Origin: Bacteroidales bacterium
GTDB lineage: Bacteria; Bacteroidota; Bacteroidia; Bacteroidales; UBA12077
Length of the DNA: 46,234 nt
Assembly: GCA_003446015.1 (NCBI GenBank)
Contig: DMBU01000074.1
Span: forward strand, 1 to 46,234
Direction of reading: 5' to 3'
Part shown: positions 1 through 8,156 of the stretch, in pieces
Layout of the letters: each line of letters starts with the position of its first letter
How positions within the stretch are numbered: position 1 is the first letter of the stretch
Translations under genes and position numbers: made by a program
The notes under the pieces: generated by a model
Database searches by the model: none
What the model was told of the DNA's origin: nothing
The model's input: only the letters and a program-made list of their open reading frames with translations

Positions 1-161
1 GGTACAAAAACGGATATTCATAAAAATAATTAACATATTTTTTTAAATAATTATTAACCCAAATTTTAATGAAAAAATGACATAGTTAAGAATACAATAA
101 TGACGTAACTTCCTATAAAGATGATCATTACATGACAATCTATCATAAAAAACAGATATTT

Positions 162-169
162 TAAATTTG
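162..169 (+). promoter_or_regulatory. Putative -7 element (TAAATTTG) for hsp20
   Basis: The octamer fits the Bacteroidota -7 consensus TAnnTTTG and lies 71 bases before the hsp20 ATG. I see no clear -33 TTTG at the usual spacing. Apart from this element and the RBS, bases 1-240 contain nothing I can identify. Confidence 0.4.
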
Positions 170-226
170 GTATATCATTTGAAAATACTTAATCAGAAAA
201 TAAAATTAAATGTTTAACTAAATTAT

Positions 227-232
227 AGGAGG
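227..232 (+). promoter_or_regulatory. Strong Shine-Dalgarno (AGGAGG) of hsp20
   Basis: A perfect AGGAGG sits 8 bases before the ATG at 241. It fixes that start and is notable because almost all other genes here lack a recognisable Shine-Dalgarno, as is usual in Bacteroidota. Confidence 0.75.
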
Positions 233-240
233 AACAAGTT

Positions 241-672
241 ATGATACCAATGTTAAGAAACACTAGATTTTTGCCTGGTTTTACTGATGATTTTTTTGGA
301 AAAGATTTCTTAGGTGACTTTTTTGATTCTTCTGTAAACAAAACTATTCCAGAGGTGAATGTACTTGAAAATAAAGATGACTTTAAAATCGAGGTTGCAG
401 CACCAGGATTAGAAAAAGCAGATTTCAAAATCGACCTAAATAACAAGGTATTAACTATTTCATCAGAAAAAGAAGCAAAAAATATTGATGAAAAAGAAAA
501 ATACATCAGAAGAGAATTCAGTTACAGTTCATTCCAAAGATCATTCAGTTTACCTGAAAGTGTTGAACAGGAAAAAATTAAGGCAAATCACAAAGATGGA
601 ATTCTTACCATTATGATTCCAAAACGTGATGAGGCAAAAGAAAAGCCAAAAAGAGAGATTAAAATATCTTAA
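241..672 (+). CDS. Small heat shock protein, Hsp20/alpha-crystallin family
   Basis: A 143-aa ATP-independent holdase chaperone that binds unfolding proteins in the cytoplasm. After a short, phenylalanine-rich N-terminal arm comes an alpha-crystallin domain (about residues 35-135). It starts at IPEVNVLENKDDFKIEVAAP and includes the PGLEKADFKI and YIRREFSYSSFQRSFSLPE stretches and the GILTIMIPK beta strand. A basic tail (about residues 128-143) follows. The family length is normal. The gene is monocistronic, with its own -7 element, an unusually good RBS and a hairpin terminator directly after the stop, consistent with independent stress induction. Confidence 0.95.
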   Translation: MIPMLRNTRFLPGFTDDFFGKDFLGDFFDSSVNKTIPEVNVLENKDDFKIEVAAPGLEKADFKIDLNNKVLTISSEKEAKNIDEKEKYIRREFSYSSFQRSFSLPESVEQEKIKANHKDGILTIMIPKRDEAKEKPKREIKIS

Positions 673-677
673 TGCTT

Positions 678-708
678 AAAAGCGGGTAATAACAACCCGC
701 TTTTTTTC
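678..708 (+). terminator. Rho-independent terminator of hsp20
   Basis: Perfect 10-bp stem AAAAGCGGGT / ACCCGCTTTT with a 7-base loop, running into a T tract; it starts 5 bases after the hsp20 stop codon. Confidence 0.9.
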
Positions 709-751
709 TTGCGCTTTTAAAAGATTCCAAAGTCTTTTTCGATTTATTTTT

Positions 752-759
752 TACATTTG
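752..759 (+). promoter_or_regulatory. Putative -7 element (TACATTTG) for gmd
   Basis: Matches TAnnTTTG exactly and is followed 33 bases later by the ATG at 793. It overlaps the TTG at 757, which argues that the open frame before 793 is not translated. It is probably the promoter of the glycan block. Confidence 0.55.
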
Positions 760-792
760 TGTAGAATAAAAAATTCTATTCAAATATATATC

Positions 793-1899
793 ATGAAAAA
801 GGCGATAATTACAGGAATTACAGGTCAGGACGGATCATATTTAGCAGAACTTCTTTTATCGAAAGGCTATAAGGTTCATGGACTAAAAAGAAAAAGTTCT
901 TCATTTAATACCAAACGCATTGATCATATCTATCAGGATCCGCACGAAACTCATCAGAATTTTAAACTTCATTATGGTGATCTGACCGATTCTTCAAACA
1001 TCATTCGTATTATTCAGGAAGTACAACCCGACGAGATTTATAATCTGGGTGCCATGTCGCATGTAAAAGTAAGTTTCGATATGCCAGAATATGCAGCTAA
1101 TGCTGATGGAATAGGGATTCTTAGAATTCTTGAGGCTGTTCGATTATTAGGATTAACCGAAAAAACCAAGATTTATCAAGCATCAACATCAGAGCTTTTT
1201 GGTTTGGTTCAGGAGATTCCTCAAAACGAGAAAACACCTTTTTATCCCCGTTCACCTTATGGTGTTGCCAAACTTTTTGCTTACTGGACCATTGTAAATT
1301 ATCGCGAAGCTTACAATATGTTTGCCGCAAACGGAATTCTGTTTAATCATGAATCGCCACGAAGAGGTGGCACTTTTGTTACCCGAAAAATTACTCGTGC
1401 TGCCACACGAATAGTGTATGGTTTGCAAGATAAAATCTTTCTTGGAAACCTCGATGCTAAAAGAGATTGGGGACACGCCAAAGATTATGTTGAAGGCATG
1501 TGGAAAATGATGCAATTAGAAAAACCTGAAGATTTTGTTTTAGCAACAGGTAAAACACATTCAATAAGAGAATTTGCTGAACTAACATTTAAAAAATTAG
1601 GAGTTGAGCTTGAATTTAAAGGTAATGGAATTGAAGAAAAAGGAATAGTAAAATCGATCGATTCTAAAATCTTAAGTAATTTTAATTTAACTAATTCACC
1701 GCTTAAAGTTGGTGATACTGTTATACAAATAGATCCAAATTATTTCCGCCCTACAGAGGTTGATTTACTAATTGGTGATCCCGGCAAAGCGAAAAGAATA
1801 TTAGGATGGGAACCAACCTATGATCTTAATGGTTTAATTGAAGAAATGGTTAACTGGGATATGGAGCGTGCAAGAATAGACAAATTAACACATGTGTAG
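793..1899 (+). CDS. gmd: GDP-mannose 4,6-dehydratase
   Basis: Converts GDP-D-mannose to GDP-4-keto-6-deoxy-D-mannose, the first step to GDP-L-fucose, in the cytoplasm. The 368-aa protein is an extended short-chain dehydrogenase. It has a Rossmann motif (GITGQDGSYLAELL) at the N-terminus, an STSELFG active-site segment, the catalytic YxxxK in SPYGVAK, and the NHESPRRGGTFVTRKI substrate segment. It is of the long type, with the GDTVIQIDPNYFRPTEVD region near the C-terminus. The frame is open from a TTG at 757, but the ATG at 793 gives the standard N-terminus (MKKAIITGITGQ) and 757 lies inside a promoter-like element. It overlaps or abuts the next gene, fcl, so the two are co-translated. Confidence 0.97.
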   Translation: MKKAIITGITGQDGSYLAELLLSKGYKVHGLKRKSSSFNTKRIDHIYQDPHETHQNFKLHYGDLTDSSNIIRIIQEVQPDEIYNLGAMSHVKVSFDMPEYAANADGIGILRILEAVRLLGLTEKTKIYQASTSELFGLVQEIPQNEKTPFYPRSPYGVAKLFAYWTIVNYREAYNMFAANGILFNHESPRRGGTFVTRKITRAATRIVYGLQDKIFLGNLDAKRDWGHAKDYVEGMWKMMQLEKPEDFVLATGKTHSIREFAELTFKKLGVELEFKGNGIEEKGIVKSIDSKILSNFNLTNSPLKVGDTVIQIDPNYFRPTEVDLLIGDPGKAKRILGWEPTYDLNGLIEEMVNWDMERARIDKLTHV

Positions 1900-1903
1900 C
1901 TTT

Positions 1904-2836
1904 ATGATGCAAATAGAATCGAAAATATATATCGCCGGGCATAAAGGAATGGTTGGTTCTGCTATTTCTAGAAAGCTTAATGCAGAAGGGTTTCATAATA
2001 TCATTTACCGATCATTTGAAGAATTGGATTTAACAAATCAAGAAGCCGTTCAAAAATTCTTTGAAATTGAAAAACCTGAATATGTTTTTTTAGCAGCAGC
2101 CAGGGTTGGCGGGATTCATGCCAATAATATTTACAGGGCCGAATTTTTATATCAGAATTTAATGATTGAGGCCAACATTATTAATGCTGCACATCTGAAT
2201 GCTGTTAAAAAACTTTTATTTCTGGGTTCCTCGTGTATTTATCCCAAATTAGCGCAGCAACCGCTTAAAGAAGAATATTTACTTTCAGGATTTTTGGAAC
2301 CTACTAATGAGCCTTATGCCATAGCAAAAATTGCAGGTATTAAATTATGCGAGACCTACCGGGATCAATATGGAGATAATTTTATTTCTGTAATGCCTAC
2401 AAATCTTTATGGACCTAATGATAATTACGACCTGAAAAACTCGCATGTGCTTCCTGCGATGATCAGAAAATTCCATGAAGCTAAATCGAAAGGCGATTCA
2501 TTCGTTGAAATTTGGGGAACAGGAAAACCTATGCGTGAGTTCCTGCATGTTGATGATTTAGCTGACGCTTGTTTTTACCTGATGCTTAATTACAATGAAA
2601 AAGAATTAGTAAATATAGGCACTGGTAAGGATATTACAATTAAGGAACTTGCCGAAACAGTAAGAGATATCATTGGTTTCGAAGGTGAACTTAAATTTAA
2701 TACCGACATGCCCGACGGAACACCTCGCAAATTATTGGATGTTACAAAATTAAATACAGCAGGTTGGAAATACAGGATTGAATTAAAAGAAGGAATCAAA
2801 ACTGCTTATCAGGATTTCTTAAACCGATATTGTTAA
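1904..2836 (+). CDS. fcl: GDP-L-fucose synthase (epimerase/reductase)
   Basis: Epimerises and reduces GDP-4-keto-6-deoxymannose to GDP-L-fucose with NADPH, completing the pathway begun by the upstream gmd. This is an SDR-fold protein of about 310 aa. It has AGHKGMVGSA for cofactor binding, the SSCIYPK segment with catalytic Ser/Cys, and YAIAK as the YxxxK pair. The SVMPTNLYGPNDNYDL segment follows. The frame is open back to an ATG at 1892, overlapping gmd by 8 bases. Starts at 1904 or 1907 place the IYIAGHKG strand at the usual distance from the N-terminus; I chose 1904, with low precision. Confidence 0.96.
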   Translation: MMQIESKIYIAGHKGMVGSAISRKLNAEGFHNIIYRSFEELDLTNQEAVQKFFEIEKPEYVFLAAARVGGIHANNIYRAEFLYQNLMIEANIINAAHLNAVKKLLFLGSSCIYPKLAQQPLKEEYLLSGFLEPTNEPYAIAKIAGIKLCETYRDQYGDNFISVMPTNLYGPNDNYDLKNSHVLPAMIRKFHEAKSKGDSFVEIWGTGKPMREFLHVDDLADACFYLMLNYNEKELVNIGTGKDITIKELAETVRDIIGFEGELKFNTDMPDGTPRKLLDVTKLNTAGWKYRIELKEGIKTAYQDFLNRYC

Positions 2837-2854
2837 ACACTTCATCTGATTATT

Positions 2855-4522
2855 ATGTCTAAACATAACCCAAAAGCAAAATTGAAATCAAAAAAGAACG
2901 AAAATGAGCATGTAAAATCAGACTTTTTTGATAAGCTGGATAAGTTTTTTGATTCGAAAGGAAATGTATTCTTCTGGGTATCATTATTCTTCACCTTACT
3001 ATTTTCTTTTTTACTTTTCAATTTCAGGGTAAGTGAAGCTGGTGATGATTCTGCCTATATATTCAGAGCTTTTAAATTTGTTAAAGAATTTCAATATCCT
3101 TCATTTCAAGGACCATTATATCCAATATTTTTAAGTGTTTTTATATGGATTTTTGGATTAAATATTACCATGTTAAAATCATTATCGTTGGTAGCAATTA
3201 TTTTTCACTTATACTTTTTCTACAGAGCATTTAAAGGCCGGGTTTCGGGATTCTTGTTGATTTATGTAATGTTAATAGTTTCTTTTAATTCATTTGTTTT
3301 ATATCATGCCAGCCAGACTTATTCTGAGGCATTCTTTTTATTTCTGCAAGCGTTATTTTTCTTTTACTTTTTTAATGCATTTGTTTCAAAATCAGAAAGT
3401 ACTTCCTTAAAAGAAAACTGGGGTAGCTATTTAATTCTGGGAATGTTTCTGTTATTTTTAGGATTAACACGAAGTGTCGGATATGGTGGTTTTATTGCTG
3501 TAATTTTATTCTTTATTTTAACCATGCGATGGAAAAGCGCTGCGTTCACAACCGGGGCATTTGTGCTTGAATTCGGGTTATTTACTATAATCAAGAAATT
3601 TTTGTTTCAGTCAACAGCATCACAGTTTTCGGGTCAGTTAAATCGCTTAATGCAGGTAGATCCTTTTGATGCTGCTAAAGGAAATGAAACTTTTTCAGGA
3701 TTTATTGATCGATTTTTTGGTAATTCAAATCTTTACCTATCGAAACACTTATATAAATTCATTGGATTTCGCCCGGAAATTCTCGATCCAAAAACCATCT
3801 TAACAGTAATAGCATACATCTTATTTGCAGTGGCAATTTATTTTGCTTTTAGAAAAAATAAGTATTTACTCTTTACAGGAATCTATCTCACAGTCTTAAT
3901 TGGAATAACCTTTATAATTGTTCAAACCCGATGGGATCAGGATCGATTGATATTGGTGTATTTTCCTTTTGTCTTGCTATTTCTGTTTTCTGGTATTTAT
4001 TATTTAGGAAAGATAAAATCCTTAAAATTTATTCAGGTAATCCTTCCTGTTCTTTTAATTATAATCTTTTTTACGAATCTAAATGTTACTAAGAAAAAGG
4101 TAAAAGCCAACGATGAATATTTAATGGAATCACTTGCAGGAAATAAATTCTATGGAATGACACCTGACTGGATTAATTACATAAGAATGAGTCAGTGGGC
4201 TGCTAAAAACACACCTGATTCCGTAATGATTGCTTGCCGAAAGCCAAGTATATCATTTGTTTATGCAAAACGAGAATTTTATGGGATATACAGAATTACT
4301 ACTGAAGATCCGGACGAGTTATTGCAAAACCTAAAAAACAATAAAGTGAAGTATATAATTATGGGGAGTTTACGTAAATATCCAAATCAGAAAACGCAAT
4401 ATACCATAAATACTGTACAGCGCTATTTATATTTTATCCAACAAAAATATCCTGAAAAGATAAAGCATATACAAACCATTGGTGTTGATGAACCGGCATA
4501 TTTATTTGAAATTATTTATTAA
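2855..4522 (+). CDS. Polytopic GT-C type glycosyltransferase (ArnT/PMT-like)
   Basis: Likely a membrane glycosyltransferase that takes a sugar from a polyprenyl-phosphate donor and transfers it on the periplasmic face. The 555-aa protein has a lysine-rich cytoplasmic start, then a first transmembrane helix (about 38-57). The first periplasmic loop follows, with an acidic SEAGDDSAYIFRA motif (D64, D65), the hallmark position of the catalytic Asp in GT-C enzymes, and then FQGPLYPIFLSVF. Roughly ten more hydrophobic helices and a soluble C-terminal domain (about residues 425-555) complete it. Sequence identity to characterised members cannot be judged here, so donor and acceptor are unknown. It lies between fcl and the sulfotransferase, 2 bases from the latter, so it belongs to the same transcript. 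Confidence 0.75.
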   Translation: MSKHNPKAKLKSKKNENEHVKSDFFDKLDKFFDSKGNVFFWVSLFFTLLFSFLLFNFRVSEAGDDSAYIFRAFKFVKEFQYPSFQGPLYPIFLSVFIWIFGLNITMLKSLSLVAIIFHLYFFYRAFKGRVSGFLLIYVMLIVSFNSFVLYHASQTYSEAFFLFLQALFFFYFFNAFVSKSESTSLKENWGSYLILGMFLLFLGLTRSVGYGGFIAVILFFILTMRWKSAAFTTGAFVLEFGLFTIIKKFLFQSTASQFSGQLNRLMQVDPFDAAKGNETFSGFIDRFFGNSNLYLSKHLYKFIGFRPEILDPKTILTVIAYILFAVAIYFAFRKNKYLLFTGIYLTVLIGITFIIVQTRWDQDRLILVYFPFVLLFLFSGIYYLGKIKSLKFIQVILPVLLIIIFFTNLNVTKKKVKANDEYLMESLAGNKFYGMTPDWINYIRMSQWAAKNTPDSVMIACRKPSISFVYAKREFYGIYRITTEDPDELLQNLKNNKVKYIIMGSLRKYPNQKTQYTINTVQRYLYFIQQKYPEKIKHIQTIGVDEPAYLFEIIY

Positions 4523-4524
4523 AA

Positions 4525-5565
4525 ATGAGCAAAGGAACTGATTTTATTAAAACAAATATAAAAATCAGAAAAGGGATATTTATTTTCTTTAAAATTATTT
4601 TTAGTTTCAATTCTGCAGCTTATTATGTGCTATGGTTAAAATTCCTCCAGGTCTTATTTTCGCCTATTGATTTCTTTTTCGCCTTAATAGAAAAGACTAA
4701 AAAAAAATCAGAACAAGAAAACGAAATCCCAATTCTGTTTGTGGTTGGAATTCAACGTACAGGATCTACCCTTGTTTCTCAGTTTATTGAAAAGACCTTT
4801 CCCTTTTTCCCAATTGGAAATTTCAATACTATTTTTAAACGATCTAATTATTACGTGCATAAATGGATCAGGCGATTATATAAAAAACCAAATCCTACGT
4901 ACAAAAATTTCTATGGAATAGCAAAAGGAATATTTTCCATTGGCGACAGTTATGAGCTTTGGGACAGATGGTTAGATAAAAATCATTACCTTATACCTTC
5001 CGAGATAAGGAATGAAAAGTCGAATCATTTAAAGAATTATTTTTCTACTCTTTATAAAGCTTACAATAAACCTATTCTAACTAAAAATAACAGGAACTCA
5101 TTATTGATTCCGCTTTTCAAAGCAACATTTAAAAACTCTTTTTATGTTATTGTAAAACGCAATCCTGTTTCTGTTATCAAATCGACCTTGCAAGCCAGTA
5201 AAGATTTTTTTGGTAATGGTGATTTACTTTGGGGCCTTTATCCTACCCAGGAATTTGACTCAAATAACTATGAAAATCTTACTGAAGCTGCCACAGTTCA
5301 ATTTCTCATGTTGAATAAAATTTTAAATGATCAGTTGAATGAATTAGAAGATGATTCATATCTTGTAATTGATTACAATGATTTTTGTAAGAATCCATCA
5401 CAATTTCAAAAAAATCTGATTGAAAAATTGAATGCAAAAAAGAATTTTCATACTGATAATGTAATATTTAAAGAAGAATCATTTAAAACTTCAGAAAGAT
5501 TGAATAACTCACAAATTGAAATTCAGATAAAAGAATATTTAAAAAAGTGGGAAAATAAAATTTGA
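4525..5565 (+). CDS. Sulfotransferase-family protein
   Basis: Probably a PAPS-dependent sulfotransferase acting on a glycan or lipid. The 346-aa protein has an N-terminal hydrophobic, possibly membrane-associated segment (about 15-55). The 5'-phosphosulfate-binding loop follows at about 72-86 (VVGIQRTGSTLVSQFIEK), and the 3'-phosphate-binding motif VKRNPVSVIKS is at about 210-220 (R212, S216). The RxGSTL signature is typical of the Sulfotransfer_3 group. The ATG is 2 bases after the upstream stop, so coupling is likely. No PAPS-forming genes (cysD, cysN, cysC) occur in the window, so the donor would have to come from elsewhere in the genome. Confidence 0.8.
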   Translation: MSKGTDFIKTNIKIRKGIFIFFKIIFSFNSAAYYVLWLKFLQVLFSPIDFFFALIEKTKKKSEQENEIPILFVVGIQRTGSTLVSQFIEKTFPFFPIGNFNTIFKRSNYYVHKWIRRLYKKPNPTYKNFYGIAKGIFSIGDSYELWDRWLDKNHYLIPSEIRNEKSNHLKNYFSTLYKAYNKPILTKNNRNSLLIPLFKATFKNSFYVIVKRNPVSVIKSTLQASKDFFGNGDLLWGLYPTQEFDSNNYENLTEAATVQFLMLNKILNDQLNELEDDSYLVIDYNDFCKNPSQFQKNLIEKLNAKKNFHTDNVIFKEESFKTSERLNNSQIEIQIKEYLKKWENKI

Positions 5566-5628
5566 TTTAATAAGATTCCTAATAAAGAAAATTAAATATC
5601 TTTACGCTTCGTTTAATGAATCACTGTT

Positions 5629-6507
5629 TTGACAAAAGAAAACACCAAAAAAATACTGAATTTCATTTTCAAATTGCTAATTACAATTTTGGCAATTTAT
5701 ATTGTTGTTCGTAAGATTAATCTTAACGAGCTTTGGTTGAATATTAAAGAGGTAAATATATTCTTTTTAATAGTTGCATTAATAGTTTTAGGATTATCAA
5801 AAGTTATTGAAGCATATAGGTTAAATGTTTTTTTCAGAGCAAAGGATATTATTTTAGACGAAGTTCAAAACATCAAATTGTATTTACTTGGGATGTTCTA
5901 TAATCTATTCTTGCCGGGAGGAATTGGAGGCGATGGGTATAAGGTATATTGGTTAAAGAAAAAACAGGGCGCAAAACTTAAATCAGTTATTTGGGCCTCA
6001 ATCTTAAATAGGGTCAGCGGATTGTTTGGTTTAATTATACTAATCTTTATCTCTACAATATTTATTTCTTTTGATTTCAAATTCAATAACTATCTGGTAA
6101 TACTTATCCCGATTGCTTATTTAGTATATTTTTTTGTATTAAAAGTATTCTTTAAATCATTTACATCTACTTTACCAAAAACAACTGTACAATCAATTAT
6201 TATACAATTTTTGCAGGTTTTATCGGCCCACTTTATTTTACTTGGATTAGGGTTAAATTCAGAATTTCAGGATTATTGGTTTTTATTCTTAATCTCCGGA
6301 ATTGTATTTGCGATTCCTGTTACTTTGGGAGGCTTTGGATCAAGAGAGTTGGTATTTGTATATGCATCGCAATTTCTTATTGTTGATGTAAATTTGGCCG
6401 TTGCGCTAGGACTTTTAACCTATGTTCTAAGAGCTGTTTTGTCATTTGCAGGAGTATATTACATTGCATTCCCCAACAAATTAAATGGTGTAAATTCAGC
6501 ATCTTAG
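5629..6507 (+). CDS. LPG-synthase TM / UPF0104-type membrane protein, flippase-like
   Basis: A 292-aa integral membrane protein with about seven hydrophobic helices and no soluble domain, matching the lysylphosphatidylglycerol_TM (AglD/UPF0104) superfamily. It has the signature YNLFLPGGIGGDGYKVYWLK (about 91-110) and TLGGFGSRELVFVYA near the C-terminus. Proteins of this type often sit beside polyprenyl-sugar glycosyltransferases, and a role in moving lipid-linked sugars across the membrane is suspected. I infer that here from context only. The start is a TTG at 5629; no ATG in frame lies nearby. A weak -7-like TATCTTTA at 5597 suggests a secondary promoter. Confidence 0.8.
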   Translation: MTKENTKKILNFIFKLLITILAIYIVVRKINLNELWLNIKEVNIFFLIVALIVLGLSKVIEAYRLNVFFRAKDIILDEVQNIKLYLLGMFYNLFLPGGIGGDGYKVYWLKKKQGAKLKSVIWASILNRVSGLFGLIILIFISTIFISFDFKFNNYLVILIPIAYLVYFFVLKVFFKSFTSTLPKTTVQSIIIQFLQVLSAHFILLGLGLNSEFQDYWFLFLISGIVFAIPVTLGGFGSRELVFVYASQFLIVDVNLAVALGLLTYVLRAVLSFAGVYYIAFPNKLNGVNSAS

Positions 6508-6518
6508 CCAGAATTTCT

Positions 6519-6526
6519 TATTTTTG
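6519..6526 (+). promoter_or_regulatory. Putative -7 element (TATTTTTG)
   Basis: Exact TAnnTTTG match 30 bases before the ATG at 6556. The surrounding 15-mer AATTTCTTATTTTTG is identical to the one before tpiA (27871-27885). It suggests that the methyltransferase/GT2 gene has its own start of transcription inside the glycan block. Confidence 0.5.
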
Positions 6527-6555
6527 TTTACTTTTTAAAATTGCAATAATATATT

Positions 6556-7989
6556 ATGCTTGAAATCAGGTCGAACCGTTCAAAAGAATTTTACGAACAC
6601 TTTGAAAAATTAGCCCCTATTTATTCAAAATATAGAAAAAGATACAACTACTTCTGGCATAATATCATTAAGTATTGTAATTATTATATTCAGGAAGAAA
6701 ACACTGTAATTGAGATAGGATGCGGAAATGGAGATTCTTTATCCGAAATAAAAGCGAAACAAAAAACAGGAATAGATTTTAGTCCTGAAATGATTAATCA
6801 GGCAAAAAAGCTTCATCCGGATATTGAATTCCATAACATGTTGGCCGAACAAATTACACTCGATAAAAAGTATGATGTTGTACTTTTAACAGGAGTAATG
6901 GGATATTTCGATAATGTTTTAGATGTTCTAAATTCTGTTAAAAAGATTTGTCATCCGCGAACACGAATTATCATTTCTTATTACAATCATTTTTGGGAAC
7001 CTATATTGAGATTCGGAGAACTTTTCAAATTCAAAAAGAAAAGTCCTACTAAAAACTGGCTTACCAAACATGATATAGCCAATTTACTATACATGGCCGA
7101 TTTTGAAGCTTTTAGAACAACCCACAGTTTGCTGATACCCATTAATATTCCAATCATATCGTACTTGTTTAATAGATACATTGCCCGATTGCCTTTCTTT
7201 AATTCGATGTGTGTAAATAAGTATATTAACGCGCGACCTATTTTTCATCAAAAAGAGGAAAGAAAAGAATTCTCAACTACAGTTGTTATTCCTGCACGAA
7301 ACGAAAGCGGAAATATCGAAGATGCTATTACCCGATTACCAAAGTTTGGCAAACATGTCGAAATCATTTTTGTAGAGGGAAATTCAACTGATGATACCTG
7401 GGAAACTATTCAGAAAATAAAGAAGAAATACGAAAGTACTCACGATATAAAAATTACCCAGCAAGAAGGAAAAGGAAAAGGTGATGCTGTACGAAAAGGA
7501 TATTCAATTGCCACAGGCGATATTTTAATGATTTTGGATGCTGATTTAACAGTTCCTCCTGAAGATCTTCCTAAATTCTATGAAGCTATTGCATCTGGTA
7601 AAGGGGAATTTATAAATGGATCACGGTTGATATATCCAATGGAAAAAGAAGCCATGCGTTCTTTAAATACAGTTGGTAATAAGTTTTTTAGCTGGGTATT
7701 TAGCTGGTTGCTCGAACAGCCAATTAAAGACACTCTTTGTGGAACAAAAGTAATGTTCCGCGATGATTATATTCGATTACAAGCAAACCGTAAATTCTTC
7801 GGAGAATTCGATCCATTTGGCGATTACGATTTACTCTTCGGTGCATATAAACTAAACCTCAAAATAATCGATTTACCTATACGATACAGAGAAAGAACTT
7901 ATGGCGACACCAATATATCGAGGTTCCGTCATGGTTTTTTACTACTTCGTATGTGTTGGTATGCTGCAGGTAAAATTAAATTCTGGTAA
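6556..7989 (+). CDS. Fused SAM methyltransferase / GT2 glycosyltransferase (DPM1-like)
   Basis: A 477-aa two-domain protein. Residues about 1-230 are a class I methyltransferase, with SAM loop VIEIGCGNGDSL (51-62) and GIDFSPEMI for the ribose-binding acidic strand. Residues about 238-477 are a GT-A glycosyltransferase of the dolichol-phosphate-mannose-synthase kind. This half has VVIPARNESGNIEDAI, the EGNSTDDTW turn, the metal-binding DAD (D328, D330) in ILDADLTVPPEDL, and FINGSRLIYP. There are no C-terminal transmembrane helices. The second half could make a polyprenyl-phosphate sugar for the GT-C enzyme upstream; the methylation substrate is unknown. It is the last gene of the glycan block. 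Confidence 0.85.
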   Translation: MLEIRSNRSKEFYEHFEKLAPIYSKYRKRYNYFWHNIIKYCNYYIQEENTVIEIGCGNGDSLSEIKAKQKTGIDFSPEMINQAKKLHPDIEFHNMLAEQITLDKKYDVVLLTGVMGYFDNVLDVLNSVKKICHPRTRIIISYYNHFWEPILRFGELFKFKKKSPTKNWLTKHDIANLLYMADFEAFRTTHSLLIPINIPIISYLFNRYIARLPFFNSMCVNKYINARPIFHQKEERKEFSTTVVIPARNESGNIEDAITRLPKFGKHVEIIFVEGNSTDDTWETIQKIKKKYESTHDIKITQQEGKGKGDAVRKGYSIATGDILMILDADLTVPPEDLPKFYEAIASGKGEFINGSRLIYPMEKEAMRSLNTVGNKFFSWVFSWLLEQPIKDTLCGTKVMFRDDYIRLQANRKFFGEFDPFGDYDLLFGAYKLNLKIIDLPIRYRERTYGDTNISRFRHGFLLLRMCWYAAGKIKFW

Positions 7990-8009
7990 TACTACAACAT
8001 TCATTAGCC

Positions 8010-8025
8010 ATTGATAATTATCAAT
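8010..8025. repeat. 16-bp perfect palindrome
   Basis: ATTGATAATTATCAAT lies between the end of the glycan block and its terminator. It could be an operator for the next gene or simply an AT-rich hairpin; nothing decides between these. Confidence 0.4.
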
Positions 8026-8027
8026 AC

Positions 8028-8067
8028 TAAAAGTCCTAATAATTAGGAACTTTTAATATTTTTTTTC
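8028..8067 (+). terminator. Rho-independent terminator of the glycan block
   Basis: Stem AAAAGT(-)CCTAAT / ATTAGGAACTTTT, with one bulged base, is followed by a run of eight T after AATA. It lies 40 bases after the stop of the methyltransferase/GT2 gene. Confidence 0.75.
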
Positions 8068-8156
8068 TAAATTTACAATAGAGGACGGAAATGTCTTCTA
8101 TTTTTTTAGCGTGTGATAATATCTATATAATTACATTCAATAAATATAAAAATAAA

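Noticed and set aside
189..506. Minus-strand open frame opposite hsp20
   Set aside because: Serine/phenylalanine-rich shadow of the Hsp20 gene; the + frame has clear domain motifs, an RBS and a terminator.
1121..1515. Minus-strand open frames within gmd
   Set aside because: Shadows of the gmd reading frame, with no domain character or start signals.
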